Assembly (NCBI GenBank): GCA_900470155.1
Contig: UBZT01000004.1
Coordinates: forward strand, 420,583 to 484,582
Source: Hyphomicrobiales bacterium
GTDB lineage: Bacteria; Pseudomonadota; Alphaproteobacteria; Rhizobiales; Rhizobiaceae
Direction: 5' to 3'
DNA: 64,000 bases
Shown here: piece by piece, positions 37,600-46,341 of the stretch
Position numbering within the stretch: the first letter of the stretch is position 1
Layout of the letters: every line of letters starts with the position of its first letter
Notes under the pieces: generated by a model
Told to the model about the DNA's origin: nothing
What the model saw: the letters and a program-made list of their open reading frames with translations, nothing else
Databases searched by the model: none
Made by a program: the position numbers and the translations under genes

Positions 37600-39402
37600 A
37601 TGGCTTTGGGCGTTGTTGAGGATGGCGGCGTATTGCGTCGCTTCGCCAATGACCAGTTGCTCACCCTGGCCAAGCTGGTGGTCGAGAACGCACTTCAGCC
37701 GATTGTCGAAGTCGGGACGGGCGCTGTCTTCGGCTACGAAAGCCTGATGCGCGGTCACGACCGCATCGGTTTCAATTCGCCGCTTGACCTCCTCGATCAG
37801 GCTTCAGCCAGCGGCGAATTGCTGGCGCTGGAACAGATGGTCTCGAGCCGGGCGCTCGCCAAGTTCGCCACCCTGCCGGATTGCGCCGCTGCCACCTTGT
37901 TCCTCAATCTCGATGTCCGTCTGATCCGCGATGGCGACGCCTTGGTCGACACGCTGCTCGACCAGCTACGCAAGGCCAATATCCCGCCGTCCTCCGTCTG
38001 TTTTGAACTGTCGGAACGCTTCGACAATACCGAGGTGCCGGAATTTGCCGGCCTGGTCGCGCGTCTCCGTCGCTCCGGCTTCAAGCTCGCCATCGACGAT
38101 TTCGGCGTCGGCCATGGCGAGATGAAGCTGCTCTGTGATTACCCTGTCGACTACGTCAAGATCGACCGCCATTTCATCTCGGGCCTCGACAGCAATCCGC
38201 GCAAGCGCCACCTCGTTAAGAACATCGTCAATTTCTGCCATGTCCTCGGCGTGCGCGTCATTGCCGAGGGTATTGAGACGGAGGCTGAATTCATCGCCTG
38301 CCGCGAATTCGGCGTCGATCTCGTCCAGGGCTGGTTCATTGCCCGGCCGACCACGATGATCACCGAGCTGAAAAGCGCCTTTCCGCATCTGCAGGAGATC
38401 GGCAAGGTTCGTCGCAGCACCCAGTCGCTGGACGAAGTGCTGATCCGCAAGCAGATCGAACTGATGCCGACCGTCTACGAGCACGAGAACATCGACCATG
38501 TCTTCGATCTCTTCCGCCGCAATCCCGGCCAGACCTTCTTTCCGGTGCTCAACGCCAATGGCGAGCCGCGCGGCATCATCAACGAGATCCACCTGAAGGA
38601 ATATATCTACCAGCCCTTCGGCCGCGACCTGTTGAAGAACAAGGTCTATGAACGCTCCATTTCGCATTTTGTCGATCGCGCCCCGATCGTCGGCCTGGAT
38701 GCCGATGCCGAGCGGCTGATGACCATCTTTGCCAATATGGAAGGCTCCGACTGCGTCATCCTCACCGAGAACATGCGGTATGCCGGTGTCGTCTCGGCCG
38801 CATCGCTGATCCGTGTGATGAACGAGAAGCGTCTGAAGACCGCCCAGGACCAGAACCCGCTGACCAGCCTGCCTGGCAATCGCGCCATCCGCGACTACAT
38901 GCGCGATATCGCCCTCGACAGCGATGAGACACGCTTCTTCTGCTACTGCGATTTTGACAATTTCAAGCCGTTCAACGACCATTACGGCTTTCATCTCGGC
39001 GACCATGCGATCAGCCTGTTTGCAGCGCTCCTCCGCCGCTATTTCTTCTCCGACGGTGATTTCCTCGGCCATGTCGGCGGCGATGATTTTTTCATCGGCG
39101 TCAGCGACTGGAGCCGCGAGGAACTGACCGAGATCCTCGACCGACTGCTGTCGGATTTCCATGACGATGTCGTCGAACTCTATTCCGAAAAGGACCGCCA
39201 CGCCGGCCTGATCAAGGGCTTGGACCGGCATGGCCAGGAACGCGATTTCGCCCTGATGCGCTGCTCGATCGGTGTGCTCGAACTGCCAAAGGGCCGCGTC
39301 ATCGATGACGTCAACCGCATCAGTGCCGAAATCGCCGATCTGAAGAAGGCTGCCAAGGACAGTGATGCCGGTCTGGTCCTGGGCACGTTCGGCGGCGCCT
39401 GA
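37600..39402 (+). CDS. EAL-CBS-GGDEF protein of c-di-GMP signalling
   Basis: 600 residues in the less common order EAL first. The EAL domain (~20-260) has ESL at 47-49 (for EAL), CFELSERFD, AIDDFGVGHG (Asp166-Asp167), VKIDRHFISG and AEGIETEAEF; these suggest a working phosphodiesterase. A CBS-pair-like region (~290-400) follows, which may bind nucleotide. The GGDEF domain (~430-590) has GGDDF at 493-497, in which the usual Glu is Asp; activity is uncertain. No membrane segment. The protein thus probably degrades c-di-GMP and may sense adenine nucleotides. Confidence 0.92.
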   Translation: MALGVVEDGGVLRRFANDQLLTLAKLVVENALQPIVEVGTGAVFGYESLMRGHDRIGFNSPLDLLDQASASGELLALEQMVSSRALAKFATLPDCAAATLFLNLDVRLIRDGDALVDTLLDQLRKANIPPSSVCFELSERFDNTEVPEFAGLVARLRRSGFKLAIDDFGVGHGEMKLLCDYPVDYVKIDRHFISGLDSNPRKRHLVKNIVNFCHVLGVRVIAEGIETEAEFIACREFGVDLVQGWFIARPTTMITELKSAFPHLQEIGKVRRSTQSLDEVLIRKQIELMPTVYEHENIDHVFDLFRRNPGQTFFPVLNANGEPRGIINEIHLKEYIYQPFGRDLLKNKVYERSISHFVDRAPIVGLDADAERLMTIFANMEGSDCVILTENMRYAGVVSAASLIRVMNEKRLKTAQDQNPLTSLPGNRAIRDYMRDIALDSDETRFFCYCDFDNFKPFNDHYGFHLGDHAISLFAALLRRYFFSDGDFLGHVGGDDFFIGVSDWSREELTEILDRLLSDFHDDVVELYSEKDRHAGLIKGLDRHGQERDFALMRCSIGVLELPKGRVIDDVNRISAEIADLKKAAKDSDAGLVLGTFGGA

Positions 39403-39443
39403 GCGCGATCCACCGAACGCGATGTTTCAGCGGCCGTCGTTGC

Positions 39444-41156
39444 TCACGACCGGAACAGCTGCAGCATGGTGTCGGCACTGGTATTGGCGATCTGCAGCGC
39501 CTGAATGGCGAGCTGCTCCTGCGTTTGCAAGGCTTTCAGCCGCGTCGAGACCTCATTGAGGTCGGCATCGACGAGACGACCGATCCCCGTCTCGATACTG
39601 TCGGAAAGCTTCTCGGCAAAGTCAGCCTGCATGTCGATCCGCGTCTGAAATGAGCCGAGTTTGCTTGCACTGCTGATGGCGAGCTTCTCCATATGGTCAA
39701 CACCCTTGAGATATTGGTCGAGGGTGCGCAGGTTCTGGACGATGTCCACCTCGGCAAGGTCGAAGTCCGGCGCATAGGGCGGGTTGGAGCGCACATTGCC
39801 GACATAGACACGGGCGGCACGATTGCCGGCCTCGGGATAGACGGTCTGGTCGGCGGCAAACGTAATGCTGTTGCCGCTGGCGGTCACCGAAAGGGCGCTG
39901 CCGCCTGCCGCCTGGGCGATCACCGCGGCGAGGTCGTTGGCGCTGCCGATATAGCCGTCGCTGGTGCCGAGGGCTGCGTCGACCACGCCGCGATCGATCG
40001 TATAGGTCTGGCGTCCGCCCGGGCCGACCTCGACGTCGAAATAGACCTCCGCCAGGGCCGACACCGTGAACGGCGTGGTGAAGCCAATCGAAGCCATCGG
40101 ATACATGTTGTCGTGCTTGGCGCTCGGGGCATTCTCAAGGCCCATGGCGAAATTCGCCGGATAGGCGCCGCCGAAATCCGAATTGACCGCCGAGATCGAG
40201 ATGCTCGACCCGGCATGTCCTGATGTCTCCAGTGAGCCGATCTCGAATTCGGTTGTCGATGACACGCTGGTAAACATGCTCTCATACGCAGTGGCCGGCA
40301 CCCCGTTATCCTGGAACACCCGCTCCAGCACGGAGCGCAGCTGCATGGCTGTGTTGATCCGGCCATCGGTCGTGCCGAGCGCCGCATCGACCACTGCCTT
40401 GTCGATCGTCAGTGCATAGGCGTTGCCTGCCGAATGCGTGCCGGCATCGACGGTAAGGGTGAAATTGATGTAGTCGGTTGCGGCAAATGTGCTGCTGCCG
40501 GTGAACGCATAACTTTCATGCCCTTCATGCGCGACGGAGTTGACGCCGGTGTCGCGGAAGCCGCCGATGTCGCCGACGCTGTGCAACTGCTTCTGCAGGA
40601 TACCGCCGCCGCCAAGGTTCAGCATGCTGGTCTGCTTCAGATCGACATTGATCGTCTTCACCTGCACATTGTTGTTGGCATCGCGGACGAAGGACGAGAC
40701 CAGCGAGGTGTTCAGCTGAGCGGTTTCGCTGAGATGCGTCGCCGCATTCGTCTTCAGCCAGTTCTCGCCGCTGAAACCGGACGAGGCGACGACGCTTTCT
40801 GCCTGCGCGTTGAACTGGTCGAGTTCCTCCTGGATCTTGGCCCGATCGACGCCCTGTTCTTTCGCCGCGACGAGCTTGGCCTTGTATTCGCCAAGCAACT
40901 CCACGACCGCTTCCGTGCCCGTGGAGGCGGTATCGACCGTTGCCGCCCCAAGACCCAGCGCATCGCTGACGGCCGAAATGGCCATCTTGTCGGAGCGCAT
41001 GGTTGTGGCAATCGACCAGTATGCCGCATTGTCGCTCGCATCCACGACACGCAGACCCGACGCGGTCTGTCCCTGTGTCATTTGCAGATTGGAGGCAATA
41101 GAGCGCAAGGTCTGGAGCGCAGTGATGGCGCCCAGATTCGTCAGAATACTGGCCAT
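39444..41156 (-). CDS. Long flagellin, orphan from flagellar genes
   Basis: 570 residues, longer than typical rhizobial flagellins (320-430). The ends are well conserved: MASILTNLGAITALQTLRSI, QGQTASGLRVVDASDNAAYW and SGENWL at the start, and NEVSTRLKALQTQEQLAIQA plus TMLQLFRS at the end. The variable middle holds an internal duplication: DKAVVDAALGTTDGRI near residue 250 and DRGVVDAALGTSDGYI near residue 386. No chaperone, regulator or other flagellar gene is adjacent. It may be a minor or surface-exposed flagellin variant. Confidence 0.9.
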   Translation of the reverse strand: MASILTNLGAITALQTLRSIASNLQMTQGQTASGLRVVDASDNAAYWSIATTMRSDKMAISAVSDALGLGAATVDTASTGTEAVVELLGEYKAKLVAAKEQGVDRAKIQEELDQFNAQAESVVASSGFSGENWLKTNAATHLSETAQLNTSLVSSFVRDANNNVQVKTINVDLKQTSMLNLGGGGILQKQLHSVGDIGGFRDTGVNSVAHEGHESYAFTGSSTFAATDYINFTLTVDAGTHSAGNAYALTIDKAVVDAALGTTDGRINTAMQLRSVLERVFQDNGVPATAYESMFTSVSSTTEFEIGSLETSGHAGSSISISAVNSDFGGAYPANFAMGLENAPSAKHDNMYPMASIGFTTPFTVSALAEVYFDVEVGPGGRQTYTIDRGVVDAALGTSDGYIGSANDLAAVIAQAAGGSALSVTASGNSITFAADQTVYPEAGNRAARVYVGNVRSNPPYAPDFDLAEVDIVQNLRTLDQYLKGVDHMEKLAISSASKLGSFQTRIDMQADFAEKLSDSIETGIGRLVDADLNEVSTRLKALQTQEQLAIQALQIANTSADTMLQLFRS

Positions 41157-41564
41157 GAAGATCTCAAGTGTTTTGATTTTTTGTGGCCCGTCATGGGCGA
41201 AGTCTTATCGCACAATACAACCGTTTTATGGTTAGCAATCGGTTAATGACGGATGCTAAGAAACGGGACGAACGTGGTGTTCACGGAACTTTTCTGTCCT
41301 TCATCTCGTTGATTTCGTGAAGATATATCTTAGTATTCACGTATTCTAACCAAAGAGATGCGCGCCGCAGGTGATGTGAACGTAGCGATCGGTCCGATAC
41401 TCGGGGTTGCACGCTGAATTTTTGACGGTCGACACCCGGTGCTGCGAACGGCAGGGTTTCGTCCGCTTTGCCCACGCCATTTGTCGCGCGTGGCAAAGAG
41501 CCTCCTTTTCATCGCAATTGCGCTGCTCTATGCCGGTCAGCAATCAAACCCAGGGAGCCTGCCG
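41157..41564. other. Divergent promoter region between flagellin and quinone oxidoreductase
   Basis: 408 bp, AT-rich for this genome around 41200-41390. It contains AAGATATATCTT (41320-41331), a perfect 12-bp palindrome, flanked by CGTG and ATTCACG half-repeats. Candidate operator or flagellar promoter element; nothing assigned. GGGAG precedes the quinone oxidoreductase ATG. Confidence 0.4.
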
Positions 41565-42566
41565 ATGTCACTTCCCGACACCATGCGCTATGTCGATCTG
41601 CCCACCCATGGTCCAGCCGAGGTCATGCGGCTGGCAACCGGGTCTGTGCCGAGACCACGTCCCGGCGAAATCCTCATCCGCGTCGAGGCAGCCGGGGTCA
41701 ACAGGCCGGATGTCGCCCAGCGCCAGGGAAGCTATCCGGCCCCCAAGGACGCAAGCCCGATCCTCGGCCTCGAAGTGGCCGGCGAGGTCGTGGAACTTGG
41801 CGAGGGCGTGTCCGGCTTTGCCCTTGGCGACAAGGTCTGTGCGCTCGCCAATGGCGGCGGCTACGCCGATTATTGCGCGGTTCCCGCGACCCAGGCCCTG
41901 TTCTGGCCGCGCGGTTATGATGCGGTCAAGGCGGCGGCGCTGCCGGAAACCTTCTTCACCGTCTGGGCCAATCTCTTCCAGATGGCCGGCTTGACGGAAG
42001 GCGAAACCGTGCTGATCCATGGCGGCTCGTCCGGCATCGGCACCACCGCCATCCAGCTGGCTCGGGCCTTTGGCGCGACAGTCTATACGACCGCCGGCTC
42101 GGCGGAAAAATGCGCCGCCTGCATGGATCTCGGCGCGTCGCGCGCGATCAACTACAAAGTCGAGGATTTCGTCGAGCTGGTCAGGGAAGAGACCGCCGGC
42201 AAGGGCGTCGATGTCGTGCTCGACATGATCGGCGCCGCCTATTTCGACCGCAACCTGCAGGTTCTCGCCAAGGATGGCTGTTTGTCGATCATTGCCTTTC
42301 TCGGCGGTGCCGTGGCCGACAAGGTCAACCTGCAGCCGATCATGGTCAAGCGCCTGACGGTCACCGGCTCGACCATGAGGCCGCGCTCAGCGGAAGAAAA
42401 ACGCGCCATCCGCGACGATTTGCAGCTCCAGGTCTGGCCGTTGATCGAAGCGGGGGAGGTGGCCCCGGTCATTCATCGCGTGCTGCCGATCGAGGATGTG
42501 GTCGAGGCCCATCGCCTGATGGAAAGCTCCAGCCATATCGGCAAGATCGTGCTGACACTGGGATGA
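41565..42566 (+). CDS. NAD(P)H:quinone oxidoreductase (PIG3/zinc-independent MDR family)
   Basis: 333 residues from ATG 41565. A GroES-like N-terminal domain ([20 protein letters not shown], then [18 protein letters not shown]) and a Rossmann domain with [20 protein letters not shown]. Zinc-binding Cys and His positions of alcohol dehydrogenases are absent, which fits the QOR/PIG3 group that reduces quinones or enones with NADPH. The closing [15 protein letters not shown] is typical. Single gene; substrate not readable. Confidence 0.9.
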   Translation: MSLPDTMRYVDLPTHGPAEVMRLATGSVPRPRPGEILIRVEAAGVNRPDVAQRQGSYPAPKDASPILGLEVAGEVVELGEGVSGFALGDKVCALANGGGYADYCAVPATQALFWPRGYDAVKAAALPETFFTVWANLFQMAGLTEGETVLIHGGSSGIGTTAIQLARAFGATVYTTAGSAEKCAACMDLGASRAINYKVEDFVELVREETAGKGVDVVLDMIGAAYFDRNLQVLAKDGCLSIIAFLGGAVADKVNLQPIMVKRLTVTGSTMRPRSAEEKRAIRDDLQLQVWPLIEAGEVAPVIHRVLPIEDVVEAHRLMESSSHIGKIVLTLG

Positions 42567-42761
42567 TTTTGACGGGAGACGGGAAGGGGATTGCCCGGTC
42601 TGTTAACCAGCTGACGATCTCCAGCGCGCGAATGATCGTGATTCTGGGGGCAAATGTCCAATAAAGTATTTTCCACGCCTGTCATATAACGTGCCTTGCA
42701 GAAACGCTGCAACGCACCTACCTTTTAGTCATCGACAACGTAACGAAAGGAAGGTGATCCA

Positions 42762-42836
42762 ATGTCTAATGAGATTTCGGTCTGCGTTTGGGGCTTTGGC
42801 AAGGTGATGGTTTTGACGGGGCAGCCCTCGGCCTGA
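42762..42836 (+). CDS. Small reading frame, 24 residues, possible leader or small protein
   Basis: ATG 42762 follows AAGGAAGGTG by 5 nt, one of the best ribosome sites in the window. The product is MSNEISVCVWGFGKVMVL followed by TGQPSA and stop. It contains one Trp and one Cys and a hydrophobic centre. The stop codon ends 3 nt before the sequence that can pair with its ribosome site, so ribosomes would change that pairing. No family recognised. Confidence 0.5.
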   Translation: MSNEISVCVWGFGKVMVLTGQPSA

Positions 42837-42900
42837 CACCACCTTCCTTCGGCCGCTGCCTGGCAGCGTCCGGGTCCAGCTTAGGGACCAAAACTCATGG

Positions 42901-42925
42901 AGAGCCGCCTTGTGCGGCTCTTTTT
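42901..42925 (+). terminator. Rho-independent terminator of the small transcript
   Basis: AGAGCCGC-CTTGT-GCGGCTCT followed by TTTTG. An 8-bp stem with a 5-nt loop and T-tract, a strong terminator on the plus strand, facing away from the neighbouring minus-strand DUF3750 gene. Confidence 0.85.
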
Positions 42926-42969
42926 GATTCCGGGCGGTGGTTTTGTGCCGGGCGGTTGTCCAGCGCAGC

Positions 42970-43704
42970 TTACCAGCCGATCAAGCCGAAGCCCGGAACC
43001 TTGAGGGCAGGGCGGTTGAAATCGAGACCCGCCACCAGGCCGAGGAAGTTCACCTCGAGACCACTGCGCGCACCGACCGACATGCCGGCCAATCCGCCGA
43101 GGCTGAGATGCAGGTCGCGGCCGTCATCATCCAGCGCATAGAATCCGCCTTCCGGCAGATAGTCGCGTCCCACCGCATCCGGCGGCAGCACGGCACCGAG
43201 GTCCGGCACGCTGCGCAACACATGCGCGACGAAAGTATTGGAATTCGGCCCCGGATAGATCCGATAGCCGCCCGGCTCGCCATGCACATAGGCGGTAATC
43301 GCGGCTTCAACCTGGGGGATCAGCCGCTCTGCCTCTGCTCCCTTGATCTCGACTACCAGCCGCGGCGGATTGGAATACCAGAAACCGTCCGGCGCCCGGT
43401 GGTTGCGGCGGATCGGCGTTCCCCAGCCAACCTTGTCATAGCGCTGATAGGCGCCGCCCTTTTCCTTGGTCACAATCCACGCATGGCTGGCGACAGCCCC
43501 CTTCAATCCACCGGTCATTGCGGAAAACACATAGATTGCCGCTGGCGGGCTGTCCTCCGCCCTGGGCAGGATGCCGGCCGATCCCCAGTTTGCCTCGTTC
43601 CATCGCCCCGGCCTGTCCGCCGTTGCCCATAGCCCAGCTGACACAAGGGTCGGCAGGATGAAGACCAGCAGCAGGACCGTCAGCAGGCGGATGATGATTT
43701 TCAA
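42970..43704 (-). CDS. DUF3750 family protein
   Basis: 244 residues with an N-terminal signal or anchor (LLTVLLLVFILPTLVSAG). Family blocks: ADRPGRWNEANWGSAGILP, ASHAWIVTKEKGGAYQRYDK and YRIYPGPNSNTFVAHVLRS, which recalls a papain/NlpC-like or transpeptidase-type fold, with conserved His and Asn. DUF3750 proteins are exported, function unknown. It is a single gene, converging with the predicted small transcript. Confidence 0.85.
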   Translation of the reverse strand: MKIIIRLLTVLLLVFILPTLVSAGLWATADRPGRWNEANWGSAGILPRAEDSPPAAIYVFSAMTGGLKGAVASHAWIVTKEKGGAYQRYDKVGWGTPIRRNHRAPDGFWYSNPPRLVVEIKGAEAERLIPQVEAAITAYVHGEPGGYRIYPGPNSNTFVAHVLRSVPDLGAVLPPDAVGRDYLPEGGFYALDDDGRDLHLSLGGLAGMSVGARSGLEVNFLGLVAGLDFNRPALKVPGFGLIGW

Positions 43705-43776
43705 GTCTGGACCTCGTGCATAAAGCGGTGGATTGCGCTAAGAGCCGGAAACAATCCGGGAATTTTGAGGCAAGGC

Positions 43777-44784
43777 ATGAACAATCCGATCACGGTCGAA
43801 GTCACGCGCGGTCAACTCGTCGAGAGCCGCCATCGCGGCATGGCCGTGGTGGTCGACGGCGACGGTGGAGTTGTCTTTTCCGCCGGCGATGTTGATGCCG
43901 CGGTCTTTCCCCGTTCGGCCTGCAAGGCGATGCAGGCATTGCCCCTGATCGAGACCGGTGCCGCCGACGCCTATCGCTTCGGCAACCGTGAACTGGCGCT
44001 CGCCTGTTCGTCGCATTCCGGCGAACCGGAGCATGTCGCGACCGCTTCCGCCATGCTGAAGGCCGCCGGCCGTGACCTGTCCGCACTGGAGTGTGGCGCG
44101 CATTGGTCCTTCGATCAGGCAACGATCATCAACCAGGCCCGCAGCCTCGACAAACCGACCGCCCTGCACAACAATTGCTCGGGCAAACATTCGGGCTTTA
44201 TCTGCGCCTGCTGCCATTCCGGCGAGGATCCGACAGGCTATTCCGGGTATGACCATCCTTTGCAGCAGCAGATCCGTGGCATCATGGAAAGCCTGACCGG
44301 GGCTGCACTTGGACCCGACAATTGCGGCACCGATGGCTGCTCGATCCCGGCCTACGCCGTTCCGCTGACAGGCCTTGCTTTTGGATTTGCCAGGATGGCC
44401 ACCGGCCGGGGGCTGGCGCCGATCCGCGCCCGCGCCGCCCGGCGCCTGATCGACGCCTGCATGGCCGAGCCCTTCTATGTCGCCGGCACCAGGCGCTTCT
44501 GCACCCGCCTGATGCAGGCGGCCCCCGGCCGGATCTTTGCCAAGACCGGGGCCGAAGGCGTGTTCTGCGCCGTCCTGCCGGAAAAGGGCCTGTCGTTTGC
44601 GGTCAAATGCGAGGACGGCACCACCCGCGCCGCCGAAACCATGATCGCCGCCCTTCTCGCCCGCCATTTCGACAAGGACAGCGCCGAGCAACAGGCGCTG
44701 ATCGCCATGGCCAGTCACACGATGAAGAACTGGAACGGCATCGAGGTCGGCACGGTGCGCGTCACCGATGCACTGTTTGGCTGA
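43777..44784 (+). CDS. Rhizobium-type L-asparaginase (ReAII/thermolabile class)
   Basis: 335 residues from ATG 43777 with GAGG 7 nt upstream (a TTG 12 nt earlier is rejected). Belongs to the AsnA-II class that is unrelated to the E. coli enzymes: ALHNNCSGKHSGFICACC and NCGTDGCSIPAYAVPLT carry conserved Cys, Lys and Ser groups, and SACKAMQALPLIETG an N-terminal Ser/Lys site. It hydrolyses asparagine to aspartate and ammonia. In rhizobia such enzymes are inducible by asparagine. Nothing next to it suggests a dedicated regulator. Confidence 0.92.
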   Translation: MNNPITVEVTRGQLVESRHRGMAVVVDGDGGVVFSAGDVDAAVFPRSACKAMQALPLIETGAADAYRFGNRELALACSSHSGEPEHVATASAMLKAAGRDLSALECGAHWSFDQATIINQARSLDKPTALHNNCSGKHSGFICACCHSGEDPTGYSGYDHPLQQQIRGIMESLTGAALGPDNCGTDGCSIPAYAVPLTGLAFGFARMATGRGLAPIRARAARRLIDACMAEPFYVAGTRRFCTRLMQAAPGRIFAKTGAEGVFCAVLPEKGLSFAVKCEDGTTRAAETMIAALLARHFDKDSAEQQALIAMASHTMKNWNGIEVGTVRVTDALFG

Positions 44785-45014
44785 GTGGCTGTTTGGCGGA
44801 AGAATTGCGGCACAGACGTCTCCCTCACCAAGAAATTCTACGATTTAGCTGACGCTAATATCGTGATTTTCTATCCTCTCCCTCCTGGGGAGAGGCAGGA
44901 CGTCGCGCCAGCCGCATTCTTTCTTCTCCCCTTGAGGGAGAAGAAGCGAAATCGAGGGCTTAGCCGCAGGCTAAACCTCAGATTTCGCAGATGAGGGGGG
45001 CATTTTTCCTGGGC
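44785..45014. repeat. Cluster of palindromic intergenic elements
   Basis: Three hairpins in a row: CCTCTCCCTCCTGGGGAGAGG (44876-44896), CTTCTCCCCTTGAGGGAGAAG (44923-44943), and GCGAAATC...GATTTCGC (44946-44988) enclosing GCTTAGCC-GCA-GGCTAAAC. This is a fourth repeat type in the window. It lies between converging genes and may serve as a terminator. Confidence 0.7.
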
Positions 45015-45770
45015 CTAAGCCACCACAATTTCGACACCCGCCTCCCGGTAACCGCCGAGCCCGCGCGGCTTATCCTCCTGCACTACGATCAGCCCGGTGA
45101 TCTCGGACATCTGTGCCACCAGGCACGGCGACACCGCATCCAGCTTCTCCAACGTCAATGGCACATAGGTGGCGGCGCTGCGCTCGACGATGCGCCGCTT
45201 GATCGCCGCTTCTTCGAAGTCTCCTGTCGTCAGTCCCTCGACCGGATGGGCGGCGGTGACGCCGAGAAAGAAGAGGTCCGGCCGCAGCCGGTCGATCGCG
45301 GCAATTGCCGCGGCTCCCACCGCGACCATCGAATGTTTGTACAGCCGACCGCCGATCAGGATCACCTCGATCTCCAGGTGATGCTCGAATTCGGCAGCTA
45401 AGGTCGGCGCATGGGTGACCACGGTCAGCGCCATGGCCCGCGGGATCTGCCGGGCGATTTCCACCGTCGTCGTGCCGCCGTCGAGAAACACCATCTGGCC
45501 GGGTGAGATCAGCCGGATCGCGGCTGCCGCCAGCCTCTGCTTTTCCTCGGTCGCCACACCCCGCCGGGTGGTGAAATCCGGCAGCACCGGTGCCATCGGC
45601 ATCGCCCCGCCATGCACCCGCTTCAACAGCCCGTCCGCCGCCATCTCCCGCATGTCGCGCCGGATCGTGTCTTCCGAGACGTTCCAGTCGCGCGCCAGCT
45701 GGCCCGCAAGCGCACGTCCCTCGCGTTTCAGGATGTCGAGGATCATCTGGCGTCTCTGCTCGGTCAGCAT
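45015..45770 (-). CDS. DeoR family transcriptional regulator
   Basis: 251 residues from ATG 45770. The DeoR HTH is LAGQLARDWNVSEDTIRRDM (residues ~20-39), followed by GLLKRVHGGAM and a DeoRC sensor domain resembling ribose-phosphate isomerase (FLDGGTTTVEIARQIP, LIGGRLYKHSMVAVG, FLGVTAAHPVEGLTT). Such proteins respond to phosphosugars and repress sugar genes. It diverges from the DUF4406 gene 118 bp away; no sugar genes are adjacent. Confidence 0.92.
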   Translation of the reverse strand: MLTEQRRQMILDILKREGRALAGQLARDWNVSEDTIRRDMREMAADGLLKRVHGGAMPMAPVLPDFTTRRGVATEEKQRLAAAAIRLISPGQMVFLDGGTTTVEIARQIPRAMALTVVTHAPTLAAEFEHHLEIEVILIGGRLYKHSMVAVGAAAIAAIDRLRPDLFFLGVTAAHPVEGLTTGDFEEAAIKRRIVERSAATYVPLTLEKLDAVSPCLVAQMSEITGLIVVQEDKPRGLGGYREAGVEIVVA

Positions 45771-45888
45771 GGCTTCACCTGCTTGTTCACGAATATGCAC
45801 GATAATAACAAATACGAGTCGACATTCCAGCAGAATCATGCGGAAATACGCAAATTCCCGCATGAGGCGGGAGATGAAGGAGATGACG

Positions 45889-46245
45889 ATGTTGATTTTG
45901 ATTGCCGGGCCCTATCGCTCTGGCACCGGTGACGACCCGGTCAAGATGGCGGCCAACCTGCAGGTGCTCGAGGCGCCGTCGCATGCTTTGTTCGAGGCCG
46001 GCCATGTGCCGATGATCGGCGAATGGGTGGCGCTGCCGGTCTGGCATTCAGCCGGCGGCAAGGCGATCGGCGACGACCTCTATGAAGGGATCTTCCATCC
46101 TGTCGCGCACCGGCTTCTCCAGCTGTGCGACGGCGTCCTGCGCCTTCCCGGCGCATCCAAGGGGGCAGACAACGATGTGCGCATCGCCACCGAGCGCGGC
46201 ATTCCTGTCTGGTATAGACTGGAGGACGTGCCGGGCGTGGCATGA
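45889..46245 (+). CDS. DUF4406 family protein (nucleoside 2-deoxyribosyltransferase-like fold)
   Basis: 118 residues from ATG 45889, with AAGGAG 6 nt upstream. LILIAGPYRSGTGDDPVKMA, LEAPSHALFEAGHVPMIGEW and LCDGVLRLPGASKGADNDVR resemble the nucleoside 2-deoxyribosyltransferase fold used by DUF4406. The function is not settled; such proteins may process modified nucleosides or bind nucleotides. It faces a DeoR regulator, which may control it. Confidence 0.8.
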   Translation: MLILIAGPYRSGTGDDPVKMAANLQVLEAPSHALFEAGHVPMIGEWVALPVWHSAGGKAIGDDLYEGIFHPVAHRLLQLCDGVLRLPGASKGADNDVRIATERGIPVWYRLEDVPGVA

Positions 46246-46254
46246 CCTGACTTC

Positions 46255-46304
46255 GACCCTCCCCTTGAGGGGGAGGGTCGGACCGAAGGTCCGGGGTGGG
46301 GTGA
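46255..46304. repeat. Palindromic element, family with GGACCGAAGGTCC
   Basis: GACCCTCCCCTTGAGGGGG and AGGGTC form a hairpin (46255-46279), followed by GGACC-GAA-GGTCC (46280-46292) and GGGGTGGGG. Related copies are at 54306-54410 and (half) 56258-56279. Confidence 0.75.
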
Positions 46305-46341
46305 TCTTTAGGTCCGGCGAAGCCTCAGAATAACGACGTCC

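Larger units (their letters stand above)
42696..42928 (+). ncRNA. Predicted structured transcript with a 24-codon reading frame
   Basis: A coherent RNA can be drawn from about 42696 to 42928. Elements: inverted repeat TTGCAG-N5-CTGCAA (42696-42712), strong Shine-Dalgarno AAAGGAAGGTG, a 24-codon frame (42762-42836), CGCTGC-CTG-GCAGCG (42854-42868), GGTCC...GGACC (42873-42889) and a terminator. AAGGAAGGTG (42747-42756) pairs perfectly with CACCTTCCTT (42840-42849), which would hide the ribosome site. TATAAC at 42685-42690 could be the -10. No downstream plus-strand gene exists. Confidence 0.55.

Noticed and set aside
42747..42928. Known riboswitch or SRP/6S RNA at the small transcript
   Set aside because: Consensus features of SAM-II, SRP RNA (GGAAGGAAGCAGCC) and 6S could not be found; the pairing with a short frame argues for a leader/sRNA of another type.
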